DNA from: Thozetella sp. PMI_491
Taxonomy: Eukaryota > Ascomycota > Sordariomycetes > Chaetosphaeriales > Chaetosphaeriaceae
Reading direction: 5' to 3'
Length of the DNA: 64,000 nt
NCBI GenBank assembly: GCA_021432635.1
Contig: MU270084.1
Coordinates: forward strand, 248,001 to 312,000
Positions 24,023-36,405 of the stretch are shown in pieces (position 1 is the stretch's first letter; every line of letters begins with the position of its first letter). The notes under the pieces were generated by a model that saw nothing but the letters and a program-made list of their open reading frames with translations, did no database searches and had not been told where the DNA came from. The position numbers were made by a program, and so were the translations under genes.

Positions 24023-25562
24023 TTATTTGATGTGGACCTCGAGCTGGTTGGTATCATCGGCATCGATGTCGAGCTCGCCGACCTGCGAGTCCGGCTCAAG
24101 CTCCTCGCCATCGAAGAAGATGGAGACGTCGCTGGCATCGTCGAGGTCGCGCTGCTGGCGGAAGGCGGCGATCATCGTGTCCACCGTGGTGTGGGTTTGC
24201 ACCGTGAGCTTCACCGGCTCAAGCTCTTTGGCCTTGAGGATCACGCGGATTCCCTTGGGCTGCTTCGCCTCCTGGGACGCAGGCTCGTCCAATTCCTGTA
24301 GGTCTTCGTCGTCTAGAATGCCAAGGGACAGCTGGCGCTCGCGTTGCCTCTCCCGCTCGTGCTCGGCCAGGAGCTCCTCGGTCCAAGCCTCGAGATACAG
24401 CCCCCCCTCGTAAATGCCACCGTCCTTCCCGGCCCGGGCGTTGCCTTTGATGTTTCCGGCGGCATCGATCTCGAACCCCGGCAGGGTCAGCACCGAGGCC
24501 GCCCCGAAGATCTTGTTCCGCCGCCAGGTTAGGAACAGCTTGGACTCGATCCCTGGAGGGAGCGGGCTTCCCTTAGAAGCCTGGAGTTGGATCCACGTGG
24601 ACAACACTACACTCAGGGGCTGCCCAACGCGCCGCCTGAAATTGCACGGCACAGCGTTGGGTAGGCCCGGGGCGTCAACCATGATCGTGATGGCTGCTCC
24701 ACCCGTCGGTAGCCCACTGTCTGCCCCCGACGCTTTAGCCCGCGCGCGAGCCCTGGCCTGTTCGATCTCGCGGGCAAACTCGTCGTCTAAGTCGTCGTCC
24801 TCGGTACCGCCGCCCTCCACAATTTTAACGTCGGGAGACCCGTTCTCTTCGATGACGAGCACATCAGGGTCTGAGTCGTCGAGAGAGACAGGCTCGGGCG
24901 CTTCCGGCTGGCTGCGGGTTCGAGGGGCAGCGCGCTCGTGCTTGACAGGCGCGATCGGCGATGCAGGCTCGAATTCGTCATCGCTATCATCAAGTGAGAT
25001 CAAGTTATTGTGGTATGTTCCCGCCGATGCCCTGCCCTGCGTTCCGCGCCGCGGGGGCGTGTCGATTGCCCTTCCTTTGCCCTTCACGTCCATGATGATG
25101 TCGTCGTCGGAGCTTGAGAGGGTGAGCTGGTCCGACATTGGTGCGGGTGGAGGCGAGGATCTGAGTATAAAGGATTAGCATGGCGAGGGTGAGGGCTTGC
25201 TGGCGGGAGCGAGGCTAGCCATACTTCCTTGGAGTCGTGCTGATACTGCCTACACCGCTGTCGCGTTCGGCATCAGGTTCCAGAGAGACTTTCCGGCGCT
25301 TGTGGTCGGGCTCATCCTCGTCGTCACCCTTGGAGCTAGGTCGGGAGCTCTCCTTCGCTTTGGATGTCTTCGGTGCCTCGAGGTCTTCAAAGTATGAGAA
25401 TGCATCTCGGTTGCGACGGAAGAATTGGACGTCTTCGTCGTCGTCGTCGGCCGGCTTCTTAGGCGCGTCGCCGTCTTGGGCAGTTTCGGGGGTCTTCTTG
25501 CGCGCGACGGTGCGCTTAAAGGGGAGGCGCCGCTTCGGCGACGGTCCGGTCGTGTCTGCCAT
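24023..25562 (-). CDS. Rad60/Esc2/NIP45-type SUMO-like-domain protein
   Basis: Two exons, 25562-25225 and 25160-24023, are separated by a 64-nt intron and encode 491 aa. The N-terminal half is charged and disordered, with basic patches (KRRLPFK, KRRK) that could serve as nuclear signals, and acidic-flanked hydrophobic motifs DDDIIMDV, DVLVIEE and DVKIVEG, which look like SUMO-interacting motifs. A Rad60-SLD type domain starts near residue 269 (AITIMVDAPGL), and a second ubiquitin-like fold fills the last 75 residues (IRVILKAKE... to IFFDGEEL... DTNQLEVHIK). Family members (Rad60, Esc2, NIP45) work with SUMO and Smc5/6 in genome stability. The start at 25562 was preferred to a further upstream in-frame position because MADTTGPSPKRR gives a normal N-terminus. 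Which family member it matches best is not settled. Confidence 0.88.
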
Positions 25563-26450
25563 GGTCCAGGTAGGAGTTGGCCGCGAGGCTGGATGCAATG
25601 CGCCTCGATGCGACGCGGTGGTGGGGTGTCAGTCCGTTTGGTGCTCGTCGCCTCGAAACGTGGGAGAAAATCGAAGCCAGAGGGACGGCGGTCGCGTCTT
25701 TTGTGCTGCGCGAGTTGCTAGGGCGACATGTTGTTGTAGCTCGAAAATTTTGCGGACAGCTCGTTGGCGATGCTAAGGTGTAGCTACTGCGGTTTGAAGC
25801 TTTTCAGCTTGCCTTAGCATCGCGTTGGTCGACTTCTAGAATTCCCTGTACTCCGGTACCCCGTGGCATGTGGGGTTAAGAAAAGGCCGTTTGCGAATCT
25901 CCTGCGGGGAGACTCACACGTTCTGTAGCGGTAGTTAGGGACTGTACATTGCTGCACTGTGTGGGGATCTCCGTGGGGAGCACCAATGGCACGCTCCAGG
26001 GCCCTGGCCTCTCTGTGTGAGAGGTGAGATCGGCCGACCTGCTGCCAGCGCTACGGCTGGTGCTGCTTGTGGGCATGGATTCGGGCCCCACCCGAGGCAA
26101 TTCGACCGCCGAGGCAAGAGAGGCGACTGGCCATGTAAAACAAGAGCACCTCCCTCAGCAAAGACGGCGACTTCCTCTATCTCACTCCTAATATCATCGC
26201 GGTCTTCCTTACCAGAACCTGCCCCCCCTCTCCGAGACCGTACCGTTACGTTTGCAGTCGCACTCGTCCTGAGCTTCCATAGTGAAGTCGGTCGTTGCCG
26301 AATTTGTGTTCACTCATCGCCTCGGCTGTGTCTCATTCGTGCCTTTCACAAGCCTATACCGAGTGCCCGCTTACCAGGGGATTCCATCTCATCTCCCTTG
26401 TCTTCAACCTCCCCTGTAGAATTATCTCTCTCGCCAGAGGGTCTAGCAAC
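25563..26450. promoter_or_regulatory. Divergent promoter region
   Basis: These 888 bp lie between two start codons that point apart (SUMO-like-domain gene and dienoyl-CoA reductase). A pyrimidine-rich leader is seen from about 26160 to 26440. No gene is recognised. Confidence 0.5.
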
Positions 26451-27618
26451 ATGTCAGTCCCACGATCTGAGTATTTGAGCAAGGTCTGGGCGGATGGCAT
26501 CTTCAGTAAGCCCCCCGCAGAGAGAAAGCTATCTCCATGTGCTCCATCGCTAACATGCGCACAGCCAACCGCGTGCTCTTCATCACGGGCGGCGCGGGAT
26601 CGATTGGAAGCGCTCAGACCCGGGCCATGGTCCACCTCGGCGCGGATGCCTGCATCATCGGGCGCAGCGTCGAGAAGACCGAGGCGGCCGCCAAAGAGAT
26701 TGCAAAGGTCCGGTCGGGCTCCAAGGTGCTTGGCATCGGCGGCGTCGATGTCCGAAGTGTAAGGCCGCCGCTCTCTTGCTGCCACGTGTGGAGCGAGGAT
26801 TATGACTGATCCGTTTGGTTGCCTCCAGTATGAAAGTCTAAAGGCCGCGGCGGACCGGTGCGCCAAGGAGCTGGGAGGAATCGACTTTGTGGTGTAGGCA
26901 CCAGACCCTGCTTCCTTTTGAGCCGCCCGCCGGGCCCCTGTTGATAGGTTTACTGATTTGAGCGCATACTTTTTGCAGTTGCGGTGCGGCAGGCAACTTT
27001 ATTGCGCCCATGTCGGCGCTGTCTCCGAACGGATTCAGGACAGTGATCGAGATCGACACAATCGGCACCTTCAACACCATCAAGGCCACCATACCATATC
27101 TGACCGAGTCGGCCAAGAAGAACCCAAACCCAAGCGCCTCTGGCGAGACGGGTGGCCGCATCGTCTCGACGTCAGCCAACTTTCACTACACCGGCATGCC
27201 CCTTCAGTCACATGTCAGCGCCGCCAAGGCGGCCATCGACTCCCTCATGGCGAGCGTGGCGCTCGAGTACGGTCCTCTAGGCATCACGGCGAACTCGGTC
27301 GTGCCCGGCGCCATCGAGGGTACCGAGGGCATGGAGCGCCTCGCCAGCAGCCGGGTGTCGGATAAGGAGAAGAGCGAGGCGGTCCCCAGCGGTCGGTGGG
27401 GCACGGTCCGCGACGTGGCGGACGCGACTGTGTTTGTCTTCAGCGATGCCGGCAACTATCTAAACGGTACGAGCGTGGTCGTCGACGGCGCTGGTTGGAG
27501 GCGAAACGGCGCGCTCTCGGTTGGCCTCGATCCCGGCATGAAATACCCCGATTTCCTTCTCTCCGGAGAGATCTCCAAGTTCCTCAAGGACCCCAGGACG
27601 TCCAAGTCGAAGCTGTAA
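26451..27618 (+). CDS. SPS19: Peroxisomal 2,4-dienoyl-CoA reductase (SDR family)
   Basis: Four exons (26451-26505, 26565-26758, 26829-26893, 26979-27618) encode 317 aa. The SDR nucleotide-binding motif is 'ITGGAGSIGSAQTRAM' (about 23-38) and the 'CGAAGNF' motif lies near residue 105. The active-site region 'TSANFHYTGMPLQSHVSAAKAAI' has Ser and Lys, but the catalytic Tyr position of classical SDRs is replaced, as is typical for dienoyl-CoA reductases. The protein ends in SKL, a textbook PTS1 signal. In yeast Sps19 reduces 2,4-dienoyl-CoA with NADPH so that unsaturated fatty acids can enter beta-oxidation. Motif set, C-terminus and length agree with this role. The symbol is by family analogy. 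Confidence 0.93.
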
Positions 27619-28875
27619 GGCCAGGGCAGGGCAGGTGTTGGGACATTTGCGCATTAGACTTTGAGATGCTGCATTGTACAAGTATATAAGTCTACCTTGA
27701 ACACAATCTTGTTGGGCACAGCCGTCATACACCGTTAAACATTGCCAGGCGCACTCCTAGCCTCCCAAGACATTAGTAGCCTACTCGGGCGGCAGTGAGG
27801 CTGAGAGACCAGCCAGCTTCGACTGTTGCTAACGGGGCCAGTAATCATGTCCCCAAATGGCTCAGCGTCTTTAGACTTGAAGCTAAGCGCGGCACAAAGT
27901 CTACTATATGCGCCCTTCGAGAGTGGGGTATGTAATATCCTCAACCCAGAATCAATCACCTTCAAGTCGTGGGTTCCGCTCCAGTTCGGCCCGCATAGAT
28001 CGGCTCGCCTGGCTCGGCTAGGACACCCCCTGCTGGCTAGTAACCTGGGAAACATACCCCATAGAGGCCCCGGGCGGCACCGACCGAGTTCAAGTATGGC
28101 CAAGGTCCTACGGAGTACTAGACATTGGCTCTGGCCAAGTGTATTCTCTACCAAGATGTTGCATCTTGCCGAGTGGTTTCTCTGTCACTTGCTTGGCTGG
28201 TGTGTGGCGCCAATCCTCTCCCGTCCCTGGTTGCCTGTTTCCAGCTCGGTGACGATGAGGCGCTTGGTGAGTGCCGCGGAGGTATGATAAAGTAAGGCCT
28301 GCGCGGAGATGTCTCGTTCGTGCATCCTCTAATTGGGGGTTTTTTCCCGCCCATTGGTCGACCCAAGAGTGGGGGAAGGAGAAGGGGACGGTCCGGCAGC
28401 GACAGACCGGGCACAAAGGGTCGAGCATCCTACTTCGGAGCCACTAGAGCTGCGGGACACCGGCTAGAGCTACCACCCTTTGATACCGGGCTCTATCGCC
28501 ACCCATTCAGTGGTCGAGACTGCTCGCTAGGTGGAGTTTATCGCTTTTCACCCTCCATCTTGGGGCAAGGGACCTAGCGCCCGATGCTCGCTGAGGATGA
28601 GGGCTGGTTCTCGATGAGTAACTAACTGCGGCGGATAGAAAAGGCTTTTAGTATTTATTAGGTTTTATTCCTTTCTCCCTCATGCTCGTCTGTCGCTTTC
28701 CTGTTTTGCTTTTGACCTGCCTCTCTCCCACGGCACCGGACGACCAATTCAATATCTCTTGGATCGTGGATGATCTTGGCGCGACGAATAAGCCAACAAG
28801 GATAGCTCCTGTGAAGGCTGTGCCCAAGCTCCCGTTCCCCGCCCCCGCCACCCCTTGCTTGTGACCGAGCCAACC
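27619..28875. other. Intergenic region
   Basis: These 1.26 kb lie between two genes on the same strand. They contain the 3' UTR of the dienoyl-CoA reductase and the promoter of the phosphatase-like gene. AT content rises near 28640-28670. No gene or repeat family is recognised. Confidence 0.5.
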
Positions 28876-30406
28876 ATGGAGCTTACCCATCTCCTGCTGT
28901 TGCTGCCCTCCCTCCCTCTCGCCACGGCGGAGACGGTGCTGGGCGCCTACATTTTCCACCGCCATGGTGACAGGACCACCAAGTCGTATTCGCCGACGAC
29001 CCTGACGGCCCTCGGCGCCGACCAGGTCTTCATCTCCGGCTCGTGGTACCGGGACCACTACATCAAGGCCAATTCCTCGTCGCAGATCCACGGCCTGGCC
29101 ACCGACATCCCCATCATCTCGCAGATCCCCGTCACCAGCCCCATCGACACGGTCCTGCAGAACAGCGCCCAGGTCTTCCTCCAGGGCCTGTACCCGCCGG
29201 CCGGCGCGGCCTCGGCCCAGAAGCTAGCCAACGGCACCTCGGTCACGTCGCCTTTGGATGGGTACCAGTACGTGCCGGTCAACGCCGTGACCAATGCCGC
29301 GAGCTCGGGCAGCTCCGAGGACAGCAGCTGGCTCCAGGGCGGCAGCGGTTGTGGCAATGCCCTCGTGAGCAGCAACAACTACTTCTCGAGCGCCGACTAC
29401 CTCACCACCCTGGCGAGCACCAAGGACTTCTACCAGGGCTTGCTGCCCGTGTACAACGCGACCTTCCCGGCCGCCAATGCCAACTTCAAGAACGGATACC
29501 TGAGTAAGAAGCCTCTCCGTCTCTCGATCCCCCCCGACCTCGTAGGCTAATCATGCGCGTCTTGCAGTCTGGGACTTTGTCCATGTGTCCACCATCCACA
29601 ACACTAGCATCCCCTCGGACGACCTCCTCACCACTGATACGCTCTTCCAGCTGCGGACGCGCGCCGACCAGCACGAGTGGAACCTCGCCTACAACGCGAG
29701 CGAGCCCGTCCGCGCCATCGCCGGCGCCGTGCTGGCCGCGCAGATCGTCCAGGCGCTGAACACCACCCTGACCGCGCCCGTGACCAAGGCGTCGGCGCCC
29801 AAGCTCACCATCCAGTTCGGCGCCTACGCCGCCTTCATGTCCTTCTTCGGCCTGTCCCAGGCGAACGCCGCCTCGCCCAACTTCTACGGCGTCGTCGACT
29901 ACGCCAGCAGCTTCATCGTCGAGCTCGTCACCAACGCCACGCTGCCCACCACGAGCGGCGCCACCATTGCGCCGGCCGACGTGAGCGTCCGCTTCCTCTT
30001 CGTCAACGGCAGCGCGAGCGAGACAAACCCGCCGGCGCCGTACGCCCTCTTCGGCCAGAAGGAGACGACGATCTCCTGGGCCACCTTCTCCAGCGAGATG
30101 TCCAAGTTCGCTATCGGCGACACCCTCGACTGGTGCAAGGCGTGCGGAAACTCGACCGGCATCTGCGCGTCGGCGAGCACCTCGTCGGGCAACGGATCGG
30201 CGACGACATCGGGCTCGGACAGCGGCAGCGGCGGCGGCATCTCCAAAGCGGTCGCCGGTGTCATCGGCGCGCTCGTGACCCTCGTCGTCATCCTCGCCAT
30301 TGAGGGTCTGGTCATGGCCGTGGCCGGTCTGCGCTTGGCGAAGAAGAGCGCACTGGCGAAGGGCAACGGAGCTACGAGCCACGTTGAATCCGCAGGAAGC
30401 AAATAA
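28876..30406 (+). CDS. Secreted/anchored histidine-phosphatase-fold protein (clade 2)
   Basis: Two exons, 28876-29503 and 29568-30406, with a 64-nt intron, encode 488 aa. A signal peptide (about 1-18) is followed by the N-terminal histidine phosphatase signature RHGDR (29-33). Several NxT/NxS sites suggest glycosylation. The C-terminal counterpart of the catalytic 'HD' pair would fall in the 'KLTIQFGAYAAFMSFFGL' segment (about 289-306), but no His or Asp is there. A Ser/Gly-rich linker (about 415-440) leads to one transmembrane helix (about 440-465) and a short basic tail, so the protein is probably a type I membrane protein with its domain outside the cell or in the vesicular lumen. It resembles acid phosphatase and phytase relatives; because the proton donor is missing, activity is uncertain. 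Confidence 0.88.
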
Positions 30407-30767
30407 AAGCACCACAAGGGAATCAACCAGAATGAAACATGCGCGAGACGTTTATGTACAGATTATGAAATAATATGTTCTCTTGGCTAGGTAGAGGTCT
30501 ACCTGCGGCATGCCTACGCATGCCAAGTATTATGGGAGGATGGGCAACTGTACAGAGTATCCTCAAGCTCTGATTAAATGCTATGCCGACATATTAACAC
30601 CAAGTCCATGTTCCAGTAAAAGATGGTCCTAGTTGGCCGGGGCCTTGAATACCACCCCCAAATAGCCCGCTATGATATTAACTCCGCAACGACGGCAGAG
30701 AGATAAAAGGAGGGGAAAGGAGGGGAAGCATGCGTCGCAGTGCCATCCACTCCGCTACGGGCTTCGT
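30407..30767. other. Convergent 3' region
   Basis: These 361 bp between two stop codons are fairly AT-rich near 30450-30610. No gene is seen. Confidence 0.5.
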
Positions 30768-32784
30768 CTACCTCAGCTTGAAGAAGGCAAGTAGGTCGTG
30801 ACGGTGGTAGAAGCTACGGATGCGCTTGCCGTAGATGTCTAGTCATTGGATTAGCTCGATGCTCAGACAAGAGCAATAAGTCAGGCCGGGGGCGTGCTTA
30901 CAGAGAGGAATGCTCGTAAAGCAGACGACGACCTGCAATGCACCCACTGCATTGAATACCGGTTCAGTCTTGCTCGAGGTCTCAACCAGCCAATTGAAGG
31001 CTTCCCAGGTGAGGGCGAAGCTGAAAAAGTTCTTGAAAATGAGCATGGAGGTGAAACCCTCGATGGCCAGGTCGCCTGGACGCAAATGTGTCAGCGCGAA
31101 ATCAAGTCGTGTCGGGTCAGGGGAGGGGCGGCCGTCAAGATACTTACGGTATGCATCGACGATGTACAAGGAGCTCCCTACGGCCCCGATGACCATGCCG
31201 GCCACCTCGCAGCCGAAGAAGAAGAGCGGCACCTGGTAGGGCACCTGATTCCTCTTCAACATGTCTACCGTGATGCCCCAGCCAAAAATGCCCATGACAC
31301 CAATGATGAACTGAGGAATCACCAGCACGATGCGGAACTCAGGCTCGTACACCCCATTGTTCTTCTTGGTCAGCCACCGAGCGCTCCAGTCGGCCAAGAG
31401 ACCAGCGATGATAAAGCCAACGACGGCACCCACGAAGGCGGCCGTGTAGGTATACCCAGTCTTGACCTCGTCCCACCACAGAGGGTACCCGATCAGGAAC
31501 TGGGCGAGGATGACGCCGATGAAGACGGTCCAACCGATCATGAGGCCCTGGATCAAGCAAGCCCAGAGGAAGGCGGGCTGGAAGAGCATGAGAGGCAGGG
31601 GCCGCAGGAGGAGCTTAAGGAAGAACTCGTCGCTTTGGCGCGGGGGGAAGAGCGCCAGCGACTGCACGAACGTGTGCTTCTCCGGGATCGGCTTGGGCGA
31701 CGGGCTCTCGTTGGCTTCCGCGCGAGCTCCCGCAGGCGCATCCGGCACGCCATTCTCCTTCTCCGGCTCCGTCTCGGCAGATTCGGACGGACGAGTAGCG
31801 TTCGCGGAACGGGGACCCACGGGACCGTCGGTGTCGAGGAGGTCCAGGTTCAGCGACTTGTCCCGACGATACGCAGTCTCTGGGCAGAAGAAGAACAAGA
31901 ACGGCAGGCAGACCGCGCTCAAGATGGCGACGAGATAAAACGTCCACCACCAGTGGATCTCGTGGGTGATCTTGCCGACGAGAATCGGGGTGAAGAAGGC
32001 ACCGCCGAACACGGCCAAGTTAGTAAATGCCATGCGAATTCCGCGTTGCTATCCGTCTTGTCAGGCCAACATCCAGGCTCAGGAGAGAGAGAGGGAAAAG
32101 AGGGAGAGAGTAGAGCAGCACGGGGTTCACCTACGTGTACGAAGTACAGGTCGCCAATCGCCGCATTGACTAGACCTTCGAAGGGAGCGCAGCCGACACC
32201 CTGGATGACCCTCGCCGCAAGCATGCTCTCGAAGTTAGATCCTACGGAACCTGCCCAGGCACTGGAGGCGATCAGGATAAGGGTTCCGAGGAGGAACAGG
32301 TGGCGCTTGCCCCAGATGCGGCTCGAGGGAACGAAGAAGAAGCCAGCGGCGCCGACGCCCATCAAGAAATATCCCGTCAGGAGGGCGATATCTGAGAACT
32401 CATGGTTGAGCGCAAAGCCCACGGGGACGGTGTTGGCGGCTAGAATGGGGCCCAGCGAGGTGGCAAAGATGGCCGTCATGGACAGGATGAAGCAGATGAG
32501 ATCGCGCCTCCACAGCGGCCAGTTGAGGGGGTCGTTCGGGTCGTCTGAAGGCTGTGGTACGAGGATGATGGGGAGCGGACCGCTGGTATCGCACTTGAGG
32601 CCGGTCACCCCATCGGGTGCGTACTGCGGCCGGTCGGGATCGTCAAAGTAACGGGTCGTGCCTAGATGCGCGGGGCGTTGGTCAGCACGAGGGCGGCGTC
32701 TCGCATGGGCAGGCAGATGGAAAGGAGGCCAAACGCACCAGGGACATGGTCCATGACCTTGTCCTCGAGCACTCCCAAGCCCAT
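30768..32784 (-). CDS. Major facilitator superfamily transporter
   Basis: Five exons (32784-32739, 32661-32135, 32048-31148, 31075-30902, 30838-30768) encode 572 aa. The 'DPNDPLNWPLWRRD' motif ahead of the first membrane helix is typical of fungal DHA1-type drug or polyamine antiporters (HOL1-like). About twelve hydrophobic helices are visible, split by a long charged cytoplasmic loop (about residues 275-345) rich in Glu, Pro and Ala. 'GxxxPxxSRIWGKRHL' stands for the conserved loop 2-3 motif. The last exon gives 'IYGKRIRSFYHRHDLL', a common C-terminus in this group. The substrate cannot be read from the sequence. Divergent from the CFEM gene at 35199. Confidence 0.92.
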
Positions 32785-35198
32785 GGTGGCGGTTGTTGGA
32801 CACGGCGGTCTCCAGACAAAGCCGATTCGATAGCCGTTTGCGTTTGCGCGCTTCTCGAGGGGCGCGGGCGGCGACAGCGACAGCGATGGCGATAGCGCGC
32901 AAGGGTGTTCGACGACAAACCGGTGCTACAAAGTGGGAGAAAGTTGAGATGGGGCCGGAGGCTATGTTAGTAGCACCATGGGTTTTCGGAGCGAAGGCGG
33001 GCGACAAGGGATAGGCCCGGTTTGTCTGTCGTGCTACTCCAGTACAGACACGTCCCGCGCCGCTGCACAGTGACAATTTTGAAATTGGACGGATCGGCGG
33101 CGCCCTGGTCACCGCCGAACGAGCTTTGGCCCAAAGCACCCCCCCCCCCCCCCCCGTTCGCTGCTCGGCACCCCACCCCTACCTTCCGATTCGGCCCCAA
33201 CCAGCCCCAGAGGCAGGCGCCAACCCACACCACCCTTCCCAGCGATTTCAGCAAGTGCAACCACGGTCTAGAGCGCCCGTCCAATCTCAGCGCGTCGTGG
33301 GACGATGAGCTCCGGTCCTAATTTTCGAGATCCTCTCGACGCTATCCGTAGGCCTCTCTGATAGGTAAGTTACTGAGTACCCACGCTGGGCCACGGCATC
33401 CGAAAAGCCTCGCTAGCTACTATGTTAAGGACCTAGGTAGGCAGTAGGGGTAGGTCTAGTTCACTACAGGTGCTCCCTGCGAGATCTTAGCTCTGCAACC
33501 CTCTCGAGGGGAATGGGCTGCCAACCCAATTTCTGGCTCAGCCAACCCATCTCAACCGTCGAATGATGCCGTCCAACGGGTAGAGTACTACCCTGGCAGT
33601 CCATCGCCTGTTGCACCGAAGCCGCCCCCTGGTAAATAAAGAAGGAAAAAAAAAATCAACAAGACACACGACACTTGCGAGGGGACATCGGATCCGCGCT
33701 TCCCCCTCCCGCTGCCCTTGTCCTGCTATAATCCCCCTATATGATTATGGCAGGGATGCGAAAAGACGAGCGACGATCCAAATGCGGGGAGGGGAATTTT
33801 ACCTCTTTTCTCCCGTTTCCTCGGCCCCGCTGACGTCCTGGGGGAAACATGCGGCTGCAGCCCGTGCAGGTCATGCAGGCGGTGCCGTCCTCTTGACGGA
33901 AGACGCGGCAGATAGATGAATAGGCAAGAATGGGAAGGGGAGATGCCACGCCTCCCGCGTGCGCAACTATGGTGCCAGGAAAGCCAGGTTATCCTTAGCT
34001 TTTCGTGGTGGTGCAAACTTTGGAAGGTTCAGCCAGCCGCGTACCCCCGTAAGCTTTGGCTAGGATGAGTATCGAATGAGCTGACAATGGAGCTGTGAGC
34101 TCCATCCAGCGGGATCTTCTCGGCGCCCTGGCAGTGCTATTCCAAGTGGGTGCGACAGCCAGTGCTTGCAGCAAATCGTGCATACCGTGACGTACTCCCT
34201 CCTTCTGGGCCTCTCCCACCCCCCCCCTTCGGACGGGCCACTGGAAACGACCGATAGCAAGTCCGGCTTCCCACACTGGGCCACACTGGACCGCACTGGG
34301 CATGCATCCCGTCGCACCAGCAAGCTGGAGGAGGGCGTAAGACAAAGAGTGTTGTCCAGCACAGCCACGATGCAAGAGCGGGCAACCTTGATGGAACGAG
34401 CGACCGACTACCCGTACGGACAGGAATGTCTCCCCGTCGGCCTAACACCTTCCCAGTCCGGCGATGGGGAAACACAAAAGTGGGCTCGGGGAGAAGAAAC
34501 CAAAACATTTTTATGCAAAAAAACTCTATAGTATCATGATGTTACTTCATCACTAGAACACGGGGCGATGTCGGGGCATACAGGGGCACGGCAATGCCAG
34601 GCGCTCATCGAAAGTCCATCGACACCCACCAGCGATCTGCAGTGATCATCCCCATCTCCTCTACCGTTGTGTCCCCCCCCCCCCTTTTTTTTCCCCGCCA
34701 ATACGGAATACGGACGTCGAGATTTGGGCCTCCCCGAGGGCTGAGTGTGGAAACGACGGTAGAGGGTTGGCCAGCAGCATTGACACATCATTGATCCCGA
34801 CGGACTGGGTGAATCAGGGCGGATATGGGGGCGAGGGTGGATTGGGGGGGAGAGACAACGGCCGTGAGAGGACCAAGCGGCCGCCACAAATTACAGCCGG
34901 ACTAGGCCGGATCAGAGCTGAGCTAGCCCAGTTAACCCCTGCTTGGCATGCCTCCCTTCAATGGGGCGTCGCCTAAAGGGTCAATCAATTCCCCCCCAGT
35001 GAGCTTGCCGCTCTTGATCCCTGAGGTGAGGGCGTGGCGACCTAGCGTCGTTGATATTTTATTGTCGCGCCGTCCCTTCTCCGGGCGTCGCTTCTCCCGT
35101 CCTCTCCACTGTCCATCTCAATTCAGCCTCCTGCATACCCACGCTCGACCTGTAGCTTCCAATCGCAACCCACCTCCGCCGTATCACCCCATATCAAG
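32785..35198. other. 2.4-kb divergent intergenic region
   Basis: This stretch lies between the MFS and CFEM starts. It holds a 17-base C run (33139-33155), another C run followed by T run (34673-34692), and an A run near 33646-33654. No gene is recognised. Confidence 0.55.
33139..33155. repeat. Homopolymer C run (17 bases)
   Basis: Seventeen C in a row, about 360 bp upstream of the MFS transporter start codon. Confidence 0.85.
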
Positions 35199-35889
35199 AT
35201 GAAGTCTGTTGCTGTCGTTGTCGCCGCCGCCGCCTTCGCCGGTGTGGCCATGGCTCAGAGTCTCCCCGACTGCGCGGTAAGTACCCGTCCCGCGCGATGG
35301 GCCATCTCCCAGTGGTGGCCTCGTAACCCCGGCCTATTTAGACTCAGACCTCACTAACGCCTATTTTGTTTCCTCGCTCGCAGACGAGCTGTGCCAACCA
35401 GTTCTTCGTCAATGGCGGCTATGGTAACTGCGGTAACAACGTCAAGTGCATTTGCTCCGACAGCAGCTTCCTCTCGAACATCGCGTGCTGCTTGGCTGGC
35501 ACTTGCAGCCCGGCTGACCAGACCGCGGCCGTCTCTTATGCCCAGCAGGTAAGCCCCCCTTCCCCCCCTCCTTCCCCCGCGCCTTGCTCTACAGGCGTAG
35601 ATTCCATGGAATGCGATGGTTGACGCGTGCCGTGCTCCTACAGCTCTGCAATGGTGCTGGCGTCTCGGTGCCGTCGGCCGTGTCTTGCACGTCCACCTCG
35701 GCCCCAGCTTCCCAGACCAGCGGCAGCGTGAGCGCGACCACCACCCCTCCCAGCAACGGCACTATCACCACCGGCTCCCCCGCCTCCGCCTCCAGCACTA
35801 GCACCAGCCACAACTACGGTCCCAGGCAGACCCCCATGGCCGGCCTCGGTGCCATTGGTGGTCTCGTTGCCGCTGTTGCCCTGCTCTAA
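35199..35889 (+). CDS. CFEM-domain, probably GPI-anchored cell-surface protein
   Basis: Three exons (35199-35276, 35384-35548, 35644-35889) encode 162 aa. A signal peptide covers about 1-19. The CFEM cysteine pattern runs from Cys25 to Cys83 (25, 29, 42, 48, 50, 61, 62, 67, 83). A Ser/Thr-rich spacer (about 90-140) and a hydrophobic C-terminus (MAGLGAIGGLVAAVALL) are consistent with GPI anchoring. CFEM proteins act in haem uptake, cell-wall integrity or host interaction. The Asp that coordinates haem in Candida CFEM proteins sits shortly before the CxC pair; here that stretch is GNNVK, with no Asp. Binding of haem is therefore doubtful, and a structural or adhesion role is possible. Confidence 0.9.
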
Positions 35890-36405
35890 AGAAGAGAAAT
35901 GAACAAAACGGAAAAGAAACTGCTGTTGGAATTCTTATCGCTCCGGGCTCACGCCGCGCTTAATGGATGAACGCCGCTGTTGGGTGGTGGTTCGGGGAAG
36001 GAGAAAGGAGGAGTCATACCGCGCGATTGCTCGGAGAGGGCGGACGACAGCTGTTATATATATTCCGGGGACGGCCAGCCCGCGACCTATGTATTAATGA
36101 CTTCCCGATATAGCTGCACATAATTCCAAACAGACGTAATTCCGACTTCCCGAATCCACGGTTGGCATCAGCCCGCGCCTCAGATCTTGGCTTGGCACTA
36201 TTCCCCTTAACGGCGATCAGATGAAGGATTTCGGTTGGCGACATAGCCCGGATCGACCCCTGTGGGCACGCGAAGAGTATCAAGAAGATGTATCGACGAC
36301 GACGCCGGAGCAAAGTCTAGGTATTTTGATAGGAAACCAACCCCGCCCCCACACACTATCACTCCGGGTATCGATACATGGAAACGCCAGCAGACCAATC
36401 TATCG
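35890..36405. other. Convergent 3' region
   Basis: A 516-bp interval between two stop codons. An AT-rich patch lies near 36050-36130. No gene is recognised. Confidence 0.5.

Noticed and set aside
30894-32651. 585-codon open frame antisense to the MFS transporter
   Set aside because: It is the reverse strand of a well-supported coding gene, including its introns, and its product is charged and repetitive with no family match.
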